The notes under the pieces are model-generated. The model was not told the DNA's origin and did no database searches. It saw only the letters and a program-made list of their open reading frames with translations. A DNA stretch of 64,000 nt from Amphiura filiformis (Eukaryota > Echinodermata > Ophiuroidea > Amphilepidida > Amphiuridae): positions 14,394,243-14,458,242 of the forward strand of contig NC_092642.1 in the NCBI RefSeq assembly GCF_039555335.1. The letters run 5' to 3'. A program made the position numbers and the translations under genes. How positions within the stretch are numbered: position 1 is the stretch's first letter; each line of letters begins with the position of its first letter. Of this stretch, positions 47,301 to 53,218 are shown piece after piece.

Positions 47301-50300
47301 CTAAGACAATCGGAGAGGCCCAGGGGCTCTCGGATGGCTCAATTATCCCTCTCTTCAACATGTCTTTAACTTGCTTGTCAGCTTCTGCTTGCATAGCGGG
47401 TGCGAGTCGTCTCGGTTTTTGTCGGATTGGCGGAGCATTACCAGTGTTTATCCGATGTTTGACAATGCCGGTTCTCCCAAGATCACCATCTCCGGTTGAA
47501 AATACATCTTGATATTCCGTCAGCAAATCCGCAACTCCTGCGTGGTACTCTTTTGGTAATTCCTGTACGCTCGCTTCATACAACGTCTGCAGGTGCTCTG
47601 GTACATTCTTCTCCGACTTTTGTTTATTTATTTCTTGGTCTATCTTGTTCACAGTCTCCCAACCTACTACAGGGCTTACTGTTCCAATTGCTGTATTCTT
47701 CTTTACTGTTAGGTTTGACAGGGTTGGATTGAATACTCTGACGGGTATGTAATCAGGTTTTGTTGTATCCAAGTCTACAACCACTCTCGCCACCACAGCT
47801 CCGGCTTCTTTAAGTTTACTGCTCCCTGGTTCTAGGATTCCGAGTCCTTCAATTCCCGGAGTCTTATTAATTTTTCCAGGTATGAGCATCTCATGCCCCG
47901 GAGGAATTGTTATATTCTGACGGAGGGTGACTTTGGCACAAAATGTACGTGTACTCGATGTCTTAACGTTGCATTGCACAACCTTGTCTCCGAATCTCAA
48001 CTGCTCCTTATATGGATCAATGGTGCATTTTGACATATACATGAAATCCATACCCAACATAGCGTCGTTTGTTATTTCGGCCACTACTACTGGCGTGAAC
48101 ATAGAAGCGGGTCCAATGTTGACGTTCATTGATGCCCATCTTATAGACTTTAGAGGACTTCCATCTGCTTGTTCTGCTGCATCTTTCATGTGAAAAAGAG
48201 CAGGCCTTGAGTCAACTGGAATACTGTTATACATCTGGACGGAAATAATAGTGTCTGTAGTCCCCGTGTCCACCAAGTATTCTACTGAGCAATAGGCTAT
48301 GTGTCCTTCTACAACTAGAGAGCGACCACGTTCTACATTTTCAGATGTTGGGTTTATTGACGGTTTTTGCTGATTCGTAGTCGCATTTCTGTTTACTTTT
48401 GGTTTTCCTGAGCCCACGCTACCGATTTCGACCCTTCCGGGGCTCCTAGGTTGGGCCGAAAATCGTTTCCCGGATGATTCCATCCTCCTCTCGAGCTGCG
48501 AAACATTTGAGGACAGCTTGCCTTATAATGATCCAATGCTCCACACCTGTAGCAACCTCTTCCTCTGCCTGGGTCTTGTCTACCACTTCCTCGTCGCCAT
48601 CCTCTCCCTCTGCCGTAGTTAGGAGCTTGTGGGGCTTCTGCCGCTTGTTCTTTCTCAGTAGACTCCGACTGCTTGCTCGACTCCGTTTTTGACGCCTTCT
48701 CTGCCACGGTCTTCAACAAACCAATGACTTCCCTCAACTGATCCTCCAATACTCTATCAGTTGGCTCTACACTTTTCACAAACTTTGCAGGTTGTTTTTG
48801 CTTTTCGGTTGTCAAAAACGCTTCTGTCTCCAATGCAGTCTGTAATGCTGCTTCCATAGATGTAGGGCGGGAGAGGTGCACCGCTGATCGTATCTCCCTA
48901 TCTCGCATGTTACCCATGAAATGGTCTCGTGCTATCCGGTTCCTGGCTTCTTCCGCCATGCCGACGTAAGCATTATCTGTTAGTTTTCTAACAGCTTGTG
49001 CAAAATCTTGCAGACTTTCTTGTTGCTGTTGTTGGCGACCACGAAGCTGTGCCAAGTATAGTTCTGCTTGGCCGGAGAACGTGATTTCTAAGCGCTTAAC
49101 CAACTCCTGATAAGTAATTGTTCTCCACTCATCCTGCTGTCGAATTACACCTCTGGCTCGACCACGAAGGCTCATAAATAATTGCTGTGCCTTTTGGCTG
49201 TCTGTCCATCCGTTCCAAGTGGCGACAGACTCAAATTGGCTAAGGTATTCCTGTAGAGGCACGTCTCCTTTGAATGCTTCGGGCGTAATTTGTTTCTGCT
49301 TAGGCCGCTCCATTCGGCTCCGGAATTTATCCATTCCTTTTACACAATCTTCTCGCCTTAACCTCCATGGTCCGCTGCTGTGATGTGGCTCCTCTTCTTC
49401 GGAGTCGACAGATTCTGTATCCGACATTTCTTCTTTGACTCTTCTGATGTTGCCTTTATGTCGTTCTATGCTGACATTACCCGGGGTCATATCACCTCCA
49501 TCCTTCCTTCGGACCTCTGAGCTGACTACTTGATGTGATGTCGGAGCCCGTTTCTTATATTTCTTATGACTGTCGGATGGTACCTGACCCGTTAGCATTT
49601 GACGGAGCTCACTACTTTCTTGTTTCAAATTCTCCAACTCCAACTTCATTTGTTCTACCTCCGCGTCCTGATGGTCTCCGACTTGGGATCTTTGTCCATA
49701 ATGAACACTTGCCGATGCATATGGAACCGCTGGAGTTTCATAACTTCGCGTCAGCTGCTCTTCCTGCATAGATTTGTTGATCTGCATCGGCTCCCGGATA
49801 AACACATCTGGGTCGGATGCCGTTGCTCTTCCGTACCCCGGTGGCGTTTCAAATTCATGAACAATTCTTGATTCCATCATAACGCTCACATCTTCCATAG
49901 GGCTGCACGACGCATCTTTTTGTGGCCTTTCATGCCTTTTGTGGCACGATTTGTCCAACTGTCCTTGGTTGCGTTTGTTTGGCATATTGTTCAGGAGAAT
50001 CGTTTGCATCTCCTGAAATTAGCGTTGCTCCTGCTCTTCTCCCGGAGTTGATGCTCTTGTATACTCCACGTGGTCAGCCTCATCTGAGCCACGAGCTGCA
50101 ACATGCCTCTCCCCTCCGGAGACATTGACCGTCTCCCCGTACTGCTGCTGGGGATTCCTTTCAGCAGAAGACACTGTTTCTGAGCAGAACTCTGGCGGTG
50201 GCTCAATCATTGGTTGGCTTAAATCACTTGCTTTTTGTTTCTCAGTTAATTTTGTCCGTAAGCGCTTAATTTCATCAATGAATATCTGCCTCTCGTCTTC

Positions 50301-53218
50301 ACCATTCACTCTCAGTAAGTTGATCTCCTCTTGTAAATCCAAACTCCTTTTCGCTGCTTCCTTTGCTTCCAACTCCAACTGCTTATCACGCTCCACCTGG
50401 CTGTGGAAATCCTCCATCCAATCTTGATCATCGTCGAAGTTGGACGCCATTCTCTCTGCTCCTCCTACAATCCCTGAGATGTTAAAACTAGTCCAGTGTC
50501 ACAGAAATCCCACCGCTGGCACCAATGTGGCGGAAACTATCTGGTAGCGAGCGTCTAAGGCAACCTGTGATATAACGTGGGCGTGCGGCCAATCCGCACA
50601 GTCTATGAATACTACTAGTCACACTAATGAGTCAGACGAAGGAGTCGGATATATCATTGGTCTCATCATTTATTAGGGTTCTGGGCTGATCCAAGTGATC
50701 GGCTGGGAGCGGCAGTAGTGTTTATTGATGCATAGAGTTAGAGTTATGTCTTGACCAACCTGCCTCGACGGTCGCAGGATATGGAAGAGCCAAGAATGAT
50801 CGGCGCACCGGCGTATTATATGCCCAAGGTATATCACGTGACCTGAAATAACTGAAGGGCGCCATCTCTCTTCTGAATCCATTTCCGCTACAGTACCCTA
50901 GTCTGAAAAAATACCCTTTTTACGTGAATTTACGGACGCGCCTGATACCCCCCTTCACCATTACAGTGCCCCCCCCCGGGTCTATGGCGTAGGCAAACCT
51001 AACTGGTGTGTTGAAGTCATGGAGACCCCAAGCCAATATCTCTCAGAAATGTTGTCCAAGGACATATTTTCAACATACCTGAAGTTGATAGTGGGGCATA
51101 ATGTCTGACATTGGTTTTCAGGCGGGTCAAAATGTACAAAAAAGTACAATTGGGGTTTTGCATGGGTAGTATCTCAGCTAATAGTATTCTAATAGGCTCA
51201 ATATGGGATAAGAGTAATGTCCCACCAAAGGGCTTTGACTGACCAAAAAATGGACACTAAAATTATTTTTACTTTTAGAGTTCTGACCCCCCGAAGTTGG
51301 TCCTGGATGGATGAAGTTGCATTTTGAGGGCCCTATATCTTTTTAAGTAAAGGACTTGGACGTTTGCTGATGGCAGATATGAATTCTACACAAATAAGTA
51401 CCCCAGGATACACATTTTTAAAAGTTGTATGGGTTCCCTTTATACATTCATGGCCTTCCAAACATCGTCTTTCGCTTTGCGACACATTTTTTACGCTGAC
51501 CCCCCTAAATTTCAACTTGCTACCACGGGAAAACGAAATAGAGTATGAAGCTCAAAGTTTCAGGATTTTAATTTCTCACCAATATCTAGCACCACACAGA
51601 AAAAGAAAAAAATTGAAGAGGTGCTGCGGTGCACATCCCTGGAGTTGACATGGATTGGCTCTGTATATAGTACTGGATACGGCTCAAGAAGAAGCAATCA
51701 GCCAGTAAGGTCATGAAACGTTACTACTAATTGTGAGTACCTGGATTTGATATGAGAACTCTAGTGATATTTATATCGACAATCCTGATGATCTCTTCAA
51801 TGATTTCTACATATGTTTTGTGTACATCACGATCCATCATCAGTGGCGTAGCCAGCCTTGTCAGAGGGTGTGTAAAAGGGTAGGGGTAGTGCAAGGGGCA
51901 GGGCAACTTTCAAGGGAGGCAAAATTTTCAAGAATGGACTAAAAGTACAAAAAAGGCAAAAGAATCTTAAATATCAGGGCGACCAGCATCCGGGGTTAGG
52001 GAGAGGGGGGCAAGACTTCTCACAGGAGCAGCTGCCCCTTGCCCCTCAACTTGACTACACCACCACTGTCCATCATGTCGCGGCGGAGTCATAGTTACAT
52101 TTGATTGATTTTATGCTTACATCATGCTAAGTATAGATGTATAAGAGGCCCACACAATTTTTAAAATATTGTAGGATTGGCCGATCGACGCTTATATAAA
52201 CGCGTTTTGAAGTCCATCGGGGCTGTGTGTTTGGCCCCGCGATCTTCACCATGCATTCGAGCCATGCACACTACTCAACTTGGAGACATCATCAGTACTC
52301 ACACAGTGGTAGACTATGCCATAGTTGATTTTTTATAAATAAAAATATATTATTAATCATAATGAACGCATTCAGTTGAACTCGAAATTATACTGATATT
52401 TATTACATCAAAATACTAGTATAAAATGGTTATGAAAAAGTTTATATAATTATATTTGTGACAGTAAAAGTAAAGTATACGTAGGCTTATATTATTGAAT
52501 GCAACATATCATAATGGCATAACTATAATGGCACTTCAATACTGAACAATTCTAATTGTTTTAGAATCTGCCGGTTTATTATCCGAGTTAAAAATCAAGC
52601 TAACAAACAGAGGGAGTAGGGTGACTGAAAAGATCAGATGTGAAAATCTATCAATTGTGCATAATTAAATCAGAGTTTTAAGCTTAAATACAATATCCAG
52701 AGTATGCACAATGGGCAAGTGGACTACGGGGTAGTCTAACACAGTGGCGGTACTACGGGAGGGGGGGCAAGGGGGATTTTGTTTCTTTTTCTTCCCCCAA
52801 TTCCCCCCCACACTTTAGAGGCCAAACACCCAAAATTACGTAAATGTCTACTTTTTGCGGCAATTTTGCCCAAAATTGGTCGATTTTGCCCCCGCACCTG
52901 AAATTCACTTTGACCCTCCCCATGCCCCTGGTGCAGCCACTGTACTCACAGTGTAAATCAAATGACGTATGCAGGTGACAAACATCTTTATCTAATTCTG
53001 AGTAAATCTGATAAAGCCTCTACGGCTGTGTCTAAATTGAACTTACTGCGGATATGTTCAATTGGATCTGAGTTTGGTCGAATCACTACTTTCACATATC
53101 CTTGCACGGAATCTCCTGGTCTATACACCGTGTCATTAGGCTTATCGAATTCCACATTGAAACTTTGAATCTTGTCGTCCTCTCTTTCGGCATGAGATTT
53201 TTCGATGGTAGCTGCCAT
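31504..53218 (-). CDS. Gene A: alpha-arrestin (arrestin domain-containing, ARRDC-type), complete, 7 exons
   Basis: Predicted 623-aa alpha-arrestin, an adaptor that couples membrane cargo to NEDD4-family ubiquitin ligases in endocytic sorting (family knowledge). Coding exons, 5' to 3': 53218-53047, 40004-39870, 39307-39084, 38794-38609, 38283-38086, 36028-35893, 32324-31504. All introns are GT-AG, phases match at every join, and total coding length is 1872 nt with the stop. The arrestin N domain spans about residues 17-165 and the arrestin C domain about 187-335 (SGYVPGE, MVENNSSREI, LPITIGTVPL). A cysteine cluster, CCLCC, links them. The tail (about 351-623) is Pro/Tyr-rich with repeated YPP units and one PPNY (about 480-483), a WW-domain ligand. 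It is much longer than usual ARRDC tails. The start is the first ATG after an in-frame TAG at 53228-53230. Intron 1 (13 kb) carries nested transposons. No search was run to choose among ARRDC2/3/4-like orthologues. Confidence 0.88.
33060..33320 (+). repeat. Purine-rich (GGA/GAA) low-complexity tract in gene A intron 6
   Basis: About 260 bp that are almost all purine on the plus strand. It creates long pyrimidine-rich shadow frames on the minus strand that are not genes. Confidence 0.6.
33590..33930 (-). repeat. Intron 6 block shared by genes A and B
   Basis: This block (landmarks GTGTGACTGCTCA, TTTGACATTGCGA, AATAACGACCGATAATATGA, GTACATTAGCATATTAATGAG) matches 58,815-59,390 in gene B intron 6. 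Gene B carries an extra 316 bp at 58941-59256. It shows that the duplication included introns. Confidence 0.75.
34791..35027. mobile_element. MITE with ACGTCACATTAGTGGG ends (gene A intron 6)
   Basis: 237 bp; TIRs of about 52 bp (ACGTCACATTAGTGGGTATA, AGAT.CCCTCAATGTATCCC, GGGGTGGGGAAAG) with very few mismatches. The TSD is not clear. Nearly identical arms suggest a recent insertion. Confidence 0.65.
35759..35830 (+). repeat. GT/GGGTGT low-complexity tract (gene A intron 6)
   Basis: GTGGGGGTGTGT-type repeat next to exon 6. The corresponding intron position of gene B lacks it, so it expanded after duplication or contracted in gene B. Confidence 0.6.
35893..36028 (-). CDS. Gene A exon 6
   Basis: 136 bp; acceptor GTTTCCACAG, donor ACTA/GTATGT. 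End of arrestin C: DVSGTPFDLELKLPITIG then TVPL, followed by the start of the tail. Confidence 0.88.
36610..37430 (+). pseudogene. 5'-truncated LINE: reverse-transcriptase C-terminus and 3' UTR (gene A intron 5)
   Basis: From about 36615 to the TAA at 37023-37025 one open frame shows the C-terminal signature of non-LTR reverse transcriptases: IERLQNRAGRAI, WKPL, YQCIAGFVPKYM, HNTRGSAHDN, then FLFRGAKAWNSLDHKLK. The 3' untranslated part ends in GTGCGTAGCGCACTATAAATC and a T tract at about 37408-37427. It is inserted in the orientation opposite to gene A and is absent from gene B intron 5. I place it in the Jockey/CR1/L2 group broadly. Confidence 0.72.
38086..38283 (-). CDS. Gene A exon 5
   Basis: 198 bp (66 codons, phase 0); acceptor TTTACCTATAG, donor GTAGAG/GTAAAT. 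Mid arrestin C: KKVMSEQIKDGCEENSR, then a hydrophobic strand with PCCPPLLKGC and LEYYVEV across the junction. Confidence 0.87.
38609..38794 (-). CDS. Gene A exon 4
   Basis: 186 bp (62 codons, phase 0); acceptor TATAATACAG, donor GTACAG/GTAAAA. It encodes the inter-domain cysteine cluster and the first arrestin C strands (GPIKASAQTDKSGYVPGE, then ILVNGMVENNSSREI). An apparent ATG just upstream lies in the intron. Confidence 0.88.
38880..39013 (+). mobile_element. Fragment of the AAAACGTTTT / GTGTTTGCT MITE family (gene A intron 3)
   Basis: AACGTTTTAAAAACATTTTGTGTTTGCTTGG ends like the right terminus of the 7432-8082 element (landmark GTGTTTGCTTGG). The left terminus is missing or degraded. 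Confidence 0.55.
39084..39307 (-). CDS. Gene A exon 3
   Basis: 224 bp; acceptor TTTTCTCACAAG, donor ACATG/GTATGA. It holds the conserved arrestin N core: GEHRFPFTFDIP, PPSYESKYGHVRYQV and the FDQTTRRCFILEP strand. The matching exon of gene B is beyond the window. Confidence 0.88.
39870..40004 (-). CDS. Gene A exon 2
   Basis: 135 bp; acceptor TTTTGCACACAG, donor ACAG/GTATGT. It encodes the arrestin N strand IKCRGKCRTEWKE, with the Trp typical of ARRDC proteins, followed by an acidic loop. It joins exon 1 across the 13-kb intron with phase 1 on both sides. Confidence 0.85.
41621..41982 (-). repeat. 3' LTR of the gypsy element
   Basis: 362 bp, same ends as the 5' LTR and roughly 98% alike by eye. 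Here the CACGTG is changed to CACGTA, one AATAAA is changed to AATAAC, and the TATA-like motif reads TATATAAG. Similar LTRs imply a recent insertion. Confidence 0.92.
41983..41997 (-). promoter_or_regulatory. Polypurine tract
   Basis: GTGAGGAGGGAGGTG on the minus strand directly abuts the 3' LTR, as required for plus-strand DNA priming in LTR elements. Confidence 0.8.
41998..43415 (-). other. Gypsy 3' untranslated region
   Basis: About 1.4 kb between the accessory gene and the polypurine tract with no open frame of note. It is GC-richer near the LTR (GATCCGTCCCGGATCG, inverted CCGGA/TCCGG words) and AT-rich elsewhere. It may carry packaging or transport signals, but none was recognised. Confidence 0.6.
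43416..44054 (-). CDS. Accessory ORF: histone H3-tail-like N-terminus plus C2H2 zinc finger
   Basis: 212 aa from the only ATG near the front of the frame (44054-44052); the frame is open further upstream but has no ATG there. It begins MVRTKHTAR, matching histone H3 at R2, T3, K4, T6, A7 and R8 once Met is removed, with a later LATYSPR resembling H3 LATKAAR at nearly the same distance. Then comes a canonical C2H2 finger, CPQCDRRFAHRRNLSRHQRNLH (C-X2-C-X12-H-X4-H, shown in two parts: CPQCDRRF and HRRNLSRHQRNLH). A second finger-like block keeps H..H but lacks one Cys. An acidic patch, a basic KKRARKSKT stretch (possible nuclear signal), a Thr run and a conserved-looking C-terminus follow. It occupies the env position. 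The function is inferred: a nuclear, chromatin-directed accessory factor. Confidence 0.75.
   Translation of the reverse strand: MVRTKHTARVNPDYRPHGTLATYSPRREAMAPNQIQCPQCDRRFAHRRNLSRHQRNLHGPVTYRYACPLSPARLFSRRSDLRVHYTAKHPEADIEEVEEIEMAEIPVTPAVTISSESLQNQAASQAQSAQSDGMSEMGTSPKKRARKSKTPASATSTSNTATTTTTTEQPREVPGAPGASGLLPMSHLADVGGRRGKLVRITETITREYTFE
44055..44362 (-). promoter_or_regulatory. Leader between integrase and the accessory gene
   Basis: About 300 bp between pol and the zinc-finger ATG. The phrase GCGCCGGATTTCCGGAGC occurs twice on the plus strand (near 44230 and 44302), each followed by GAGCG.CGGAGC. Paired palindromes here could be a subgenomic promoter, splice-control site or zinc-finger binding site (inference). 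A GTAAGT on the minus strand at about 44148-44153 is a possible splice donor. Confidence 0.35.
44363..46102 (-). CDS. pol: pol part 2: integrase
   Basis: 579 codons from the first ATG, although the frame is open upstream to the frameshift at about 46,225. Residues 1-170 are a Ser/Asn/Gln-rich linker. The HHCC zinc module has H225, H232, C262 and C265. The catalytic core has D294 (AMDILGPL), D354 (HSDQGRNFES) and E390 (GFIERFNR) with the D35E spacing. A GPY/F-type C-terminus follows (WDGPYLVTTKLSDVVYRI, then HFDRLKPY). All catalytic residues are intact. No chromodomain is seen after it. Confidence 0.9.
   Translation of the reverse strand: MSDKSCQFPPEQNSAPNSGEGRQEDNHHPQQYGDHDSTNTSNGSHSGASPRIVPKEQTSSKAAPTNISEQTDHFSATERSVSASCNDSDQVESSAVPNTQKHGTASVCKNSSGTVELTDSRVNQTRKVRAICPAPKWTNEEMKNAQINDSDLSWLWTAKELNKKPEYTVVSPLSKAAKVYYLKWDRKELKEGQLYRRWESNDGKVIKWQLIMPEKYKETVLEELHNSKTAAHLGVNKTRNKLNERFYWFGVSSDIRSWIRKCDICAKRKSPSTRRKAKLQQDIAGHPGQRIAMDILGPLHITPTGNRYILVVGDYFSKWVDAYPIPDQEAVTCANKLTHEWIYRHGCPRILHSDQGRNFESKVMAEVCSLLGIDKTRTTPLNPKSDGFIERFNRTMLNTIAVLLDPHKHQQDWEEVLPFALMAYRSSVQESTSETPHAMLYRMEMELPIDLSSTPVEAETDRVLKTDYAQEMRNNLRAVHNRARENLQQAAKRQKRNYDRGIITQPIQVESFVWLHQEVRKKGRCPKLQFKWDGPYLVTTKLSDVVYRIQKSPQSKPKVVHFDRLKPYEGEQLRNWLKN
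46135..48483 (-). CDS. pol: pol part 1: protease, reverse transcriptase, RNase H
   Basis: 782 codons. The aspartic protease shows VDTGTTDTI (DTG at 72-74) and AMLGMDF. The reverse transcriptase runs from about residue 345 (IEPSESPWASPIVLVTKKDG, FSTLDLASGYWQ) to YLDD at 504-507 (catalytic Asp pair) and FLGLASYYRRYV near 583. RNase H has TLDTDASAYGIGAVL (649-651) and IRTDHGSLRWL (717). The final 30 or so codons are out of frame with the conserved RNase H end; the expected motif continues in the frame of pol part 2, so a one-base frameshift lies near 46,220-46,235. I do not reconstruct it. Confidence 0.9.
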   Translation of the reverse strand: MESSGKRFSAQPRSPGRVEIGSVGSGKPKVNRNATTNQQKPSINPTSENVERGRSLVVEGHIAYCSVEYLVDTGTTDTIISVQMYNSIPVDSRPALFHMKDAAEQADGSPLKSIRWASMNVNIGPASMFTPVVVAEITNDAMLGMDFMYMSKCTIDPYKEQLRFGDKVVQCNVKTSSTRTFCAKVTLRQNITIPPGHEMLIPGKINKTPGIEGLGILEPGSSKLKEAGAVVARVVVDLDTTKPDYIPVRVFNPTLSNLTVKKNTAIGTVSPVVGWETVNKIDQEINKQKSEKNVPEHLQTLYEASVQELPKEYHAGVADLLTEYQDVFSTGDGDLGRTGIVKHRINTGNAPPIRQKPRRLAPAMQAEADKQVKDMLKRGIIEPSESPWASPIVLVTKKDGSRRFCSDYRLLNEVTVTDSYPIPRIEETLESLSGAQWFSTLDLASGYWQVELDQEAKEKSAFVVRGGLYQWTVMLFGLCNAPSTFERLMENIMAGLQWESLLIYLDDVIVFGKTIEEELNRLVFQKLKQANLKLKPKKCVLFQKSVLYLGHVVSRDGIATDPEKIRVIQEWETPKCLKDVRAFLGLASYYRRYVKSFCDIARPLNRLTQKNIAFNWTQSCEEAFLALKQCLTTSPVLAYPTYSGQFTLDTDASAYGIGAVLSQEQDGQEKVIAYASRTLTRAQRNYCVTRRELLAVVFFVRYFRPYLYGRHFTIRTDHGSLRWLINFRNPEGQVARWLQILGEYDYEIIHRHTRATKTPILYPENLALNVIGATRRAKPLLQ
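48393..50009 (-). CDS. gag: gag, main segment with CCHC zinc knuckle
   Basis: 538 codons. A basic N-terminal third and an acidic patch (SEEEEPH-like) are followed by a retrotransposon-gag (capsid) region around residues 240-390, with YLSQFESVATWNGW, QLFMSLRGRARGV and FAQAVRKLTDNAY. Then come a Lys/Glu linker, an RG-rich stretch and the knuckle CYRCGALDHYKASC (about 486-499; C-X2-C-X4-H-X4-C). It forms the particle and binds RNA (family knowledge). The 3' end overlaps pol by 91 nt in the -1 relation typical of programmed frameshifting. Confidence 0.85.
   Translation of the reverse strand: MQTILLNNMPNKRNQGQLDKSCHKRHERPQKDASCSPMEDVSVMMESRIVHEFETPPGYGRATASDPDVFIREPMQINKSMQEEQLTRSYETPAVPYASASVHYGQRSQVGDHQDAEVEQMKLELENLKQESSELRQMLTGQVPSDSHKKYKKRAPTSHQVVSSEVRRKDGGDMTPGNVSIERHKGNIRRVKEEMSDTESVDSEEEEPHHSSGPWRLRREDCVKGMDKFRSRMERPKQKQITPEAFKGDVPLQEYLSQFESVATWNGWTDSQKAQQLFMSLRGRARGVIRQQDEWRTITYQELVKRLEITFSGQAELYLAQLRGRQQQQQESLQDFAQAVRKLTDNAYVGMAEEARNRIARDHFMGNMRDREIRSAVHLSRPTSMEAALQTALETEAFLTTEKQKQPAKFVKSVEPTDRVLEDQLREVIGLLKTVAEKASKTESSKQSESTEKEQAAEAPQAPNYGRGRGWRRGSGRQDPGRGRGCYRCGALDHYKASCPQMFRSSRGGWNHPGNDFRPNLGAPEGSKSVAWAQENQK
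50019..50450 (-). CDS. gag: gag, N-terminal segment (ends at an in-frame stop)
   Basis: 143 codons starting about 75 nt after the 5' LTR. It is highly charged and helical: residues about 14-75 (QVERDKQLELEAKEAAKRSL and onward) look like a coiled coil, then a Pro/Glu-rich linker. It ends in TAA at 50019-50021. The next open frame, at 50009, is in the same reading frame, so the two are probably one gag gene separated by a single stop codon. Whether the stop is decay or a read-through device cannot be told from one copy. Confidence 0.7.
   Translation of the reverse strand: MASNFDDDQDWMEDFHSQVERDKQLELEAKEAAKRSLDLQEEINLLRVNGEDERQIFIDEIKRLRTKLTEKQKASDLSQPMIEPPPEFCSETVSSAERNPQQQYGETVNVSGGERHVAARGSDEADHVEYTRASTPGEEQEQR
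50507..50524 (-). promoter_or_regulatory. Primer-binding site
   Basis: It starts one base after the 5' LTR and reads TGGTGCCAGCGGTGGGAT on the minus strand, complementary to a tRNA 3' end finishing in CCA. It resembles tRNA-Leu 3' ends (CCCACCGCTG), but I could not verify the primer tRNA. Confidence 0.7.
50526..50892 (-). repeat. 5' LTR of the gypsy element
   Basis: 367 bp bounded by TG..CA (TGTAGCGGAAAT..TTCCGCCACA on the minus strand). On that strand it has a palindromic E-box-like TCACGTGA, a TATA-like GCATATAATACG, and two AATAAA signals. About eight differences and small indels separate it from the other LTR. Confidence 0.92.
50983..51840. other. Gene A intron 1, unassigned part
   Basis: A domain-less open frame of 94 codons at 51364-51645 is treated as chance. 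No repeat was recognised. Confidence 0.3.
51841..52068. mobile_element. hAT-type MITE with perfect 8-bp TSD (gene A intron 1)
   Basis: The left end is CAGTGGCGTAGCCAGCC and the right end GACTACACCACCACTG. TCCATCAT is duplicated exactly at 51833-51840 and 52069-52076. 228 bp, G-rich, non-coding. Same family as 4269-4676. Confidence 0.88.
52742..52942. mobile_element. hAT-type MITE, imperfect TSD (gene A intron 1)
   Basis: The ends are CAGTGGCGGTAC and GTGCAGCCACTG (inverted with one or two mismatches). The outside octamers GTCTAACA and TACTCACA agree at five positions. 201 bp with G and C runs. It is 105 bp from exon 1 of gene A. Confidence 0.6.
53047..53218 (-). CDS. Gene A exon 1
   Basis: 57 codons plus one base. 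It opens with a short hydrophilic leader, then the first arrestin N strands (IQSFNVEFDKPN, VYRPGDSVQGYVKV). The donor is CGCA/GTAAGT. A possible 3' splice site just upstream (CACCTTAG at about 53229-53236) would put a 5' untranslated exon further right; this was not resolved. Confidence 0.85.

Larger units (their letters stand above)
41621..50892 (-). mobile_element. Ty3/gypsy LTR retrotransposon, nearly intact, with an extra zinc-finger gene
   Basis: A 9.27-kb element on the minus strand, flanked by the 4-bp duplication GTAC (41617-41620 and 50893-50896). Order in its own direction: 5' LTR, primer-binding site, gag (broken by one stop), pol (protease, reverse transcriptase, RNase H, then integrase after a frameshift), accessory zinc-finger gene, about 1.4 kb untranslated, polypurine tract, 3' LTR. 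RT-RNase H-integrase order with a GPY-type integrase end marks Ty3/gypsy. I saw no chromodomain and no env-like membrane protein. It lies in the same orientation as gene A, within intron 1, so its poly(A) signals could affect gene A transcripts. Confidence 0.92.
40379..50982. mobile_element. DNA element with GACCCGGGGG ends (gene A intron 1), split by the gypsy element
   Basis: The left end GACCCGGGG..CCCTATAATG..GGGGTATCAGGCGCGTCCG (about 50 bp) is matched in reverse at 50930-50982. TATG lies directly outside both ends (40375-40378 and 50983-50986), a candidate TSD. The left half has five ACCCTAAACAAGTA-like units (about 40446-40583). Removing the LTR element leaves about 1.3 kb. Superfamily not assigned. 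Confidence 0.65.

Noticed and set aside
41621..50892. Endogenous retrovirus (with env)
   Set aside because: The third gene has a zinc finger and no signal peptide, cleavage site or membrane segment; the element fits a Ty3/gypsy retrotransposon without env.
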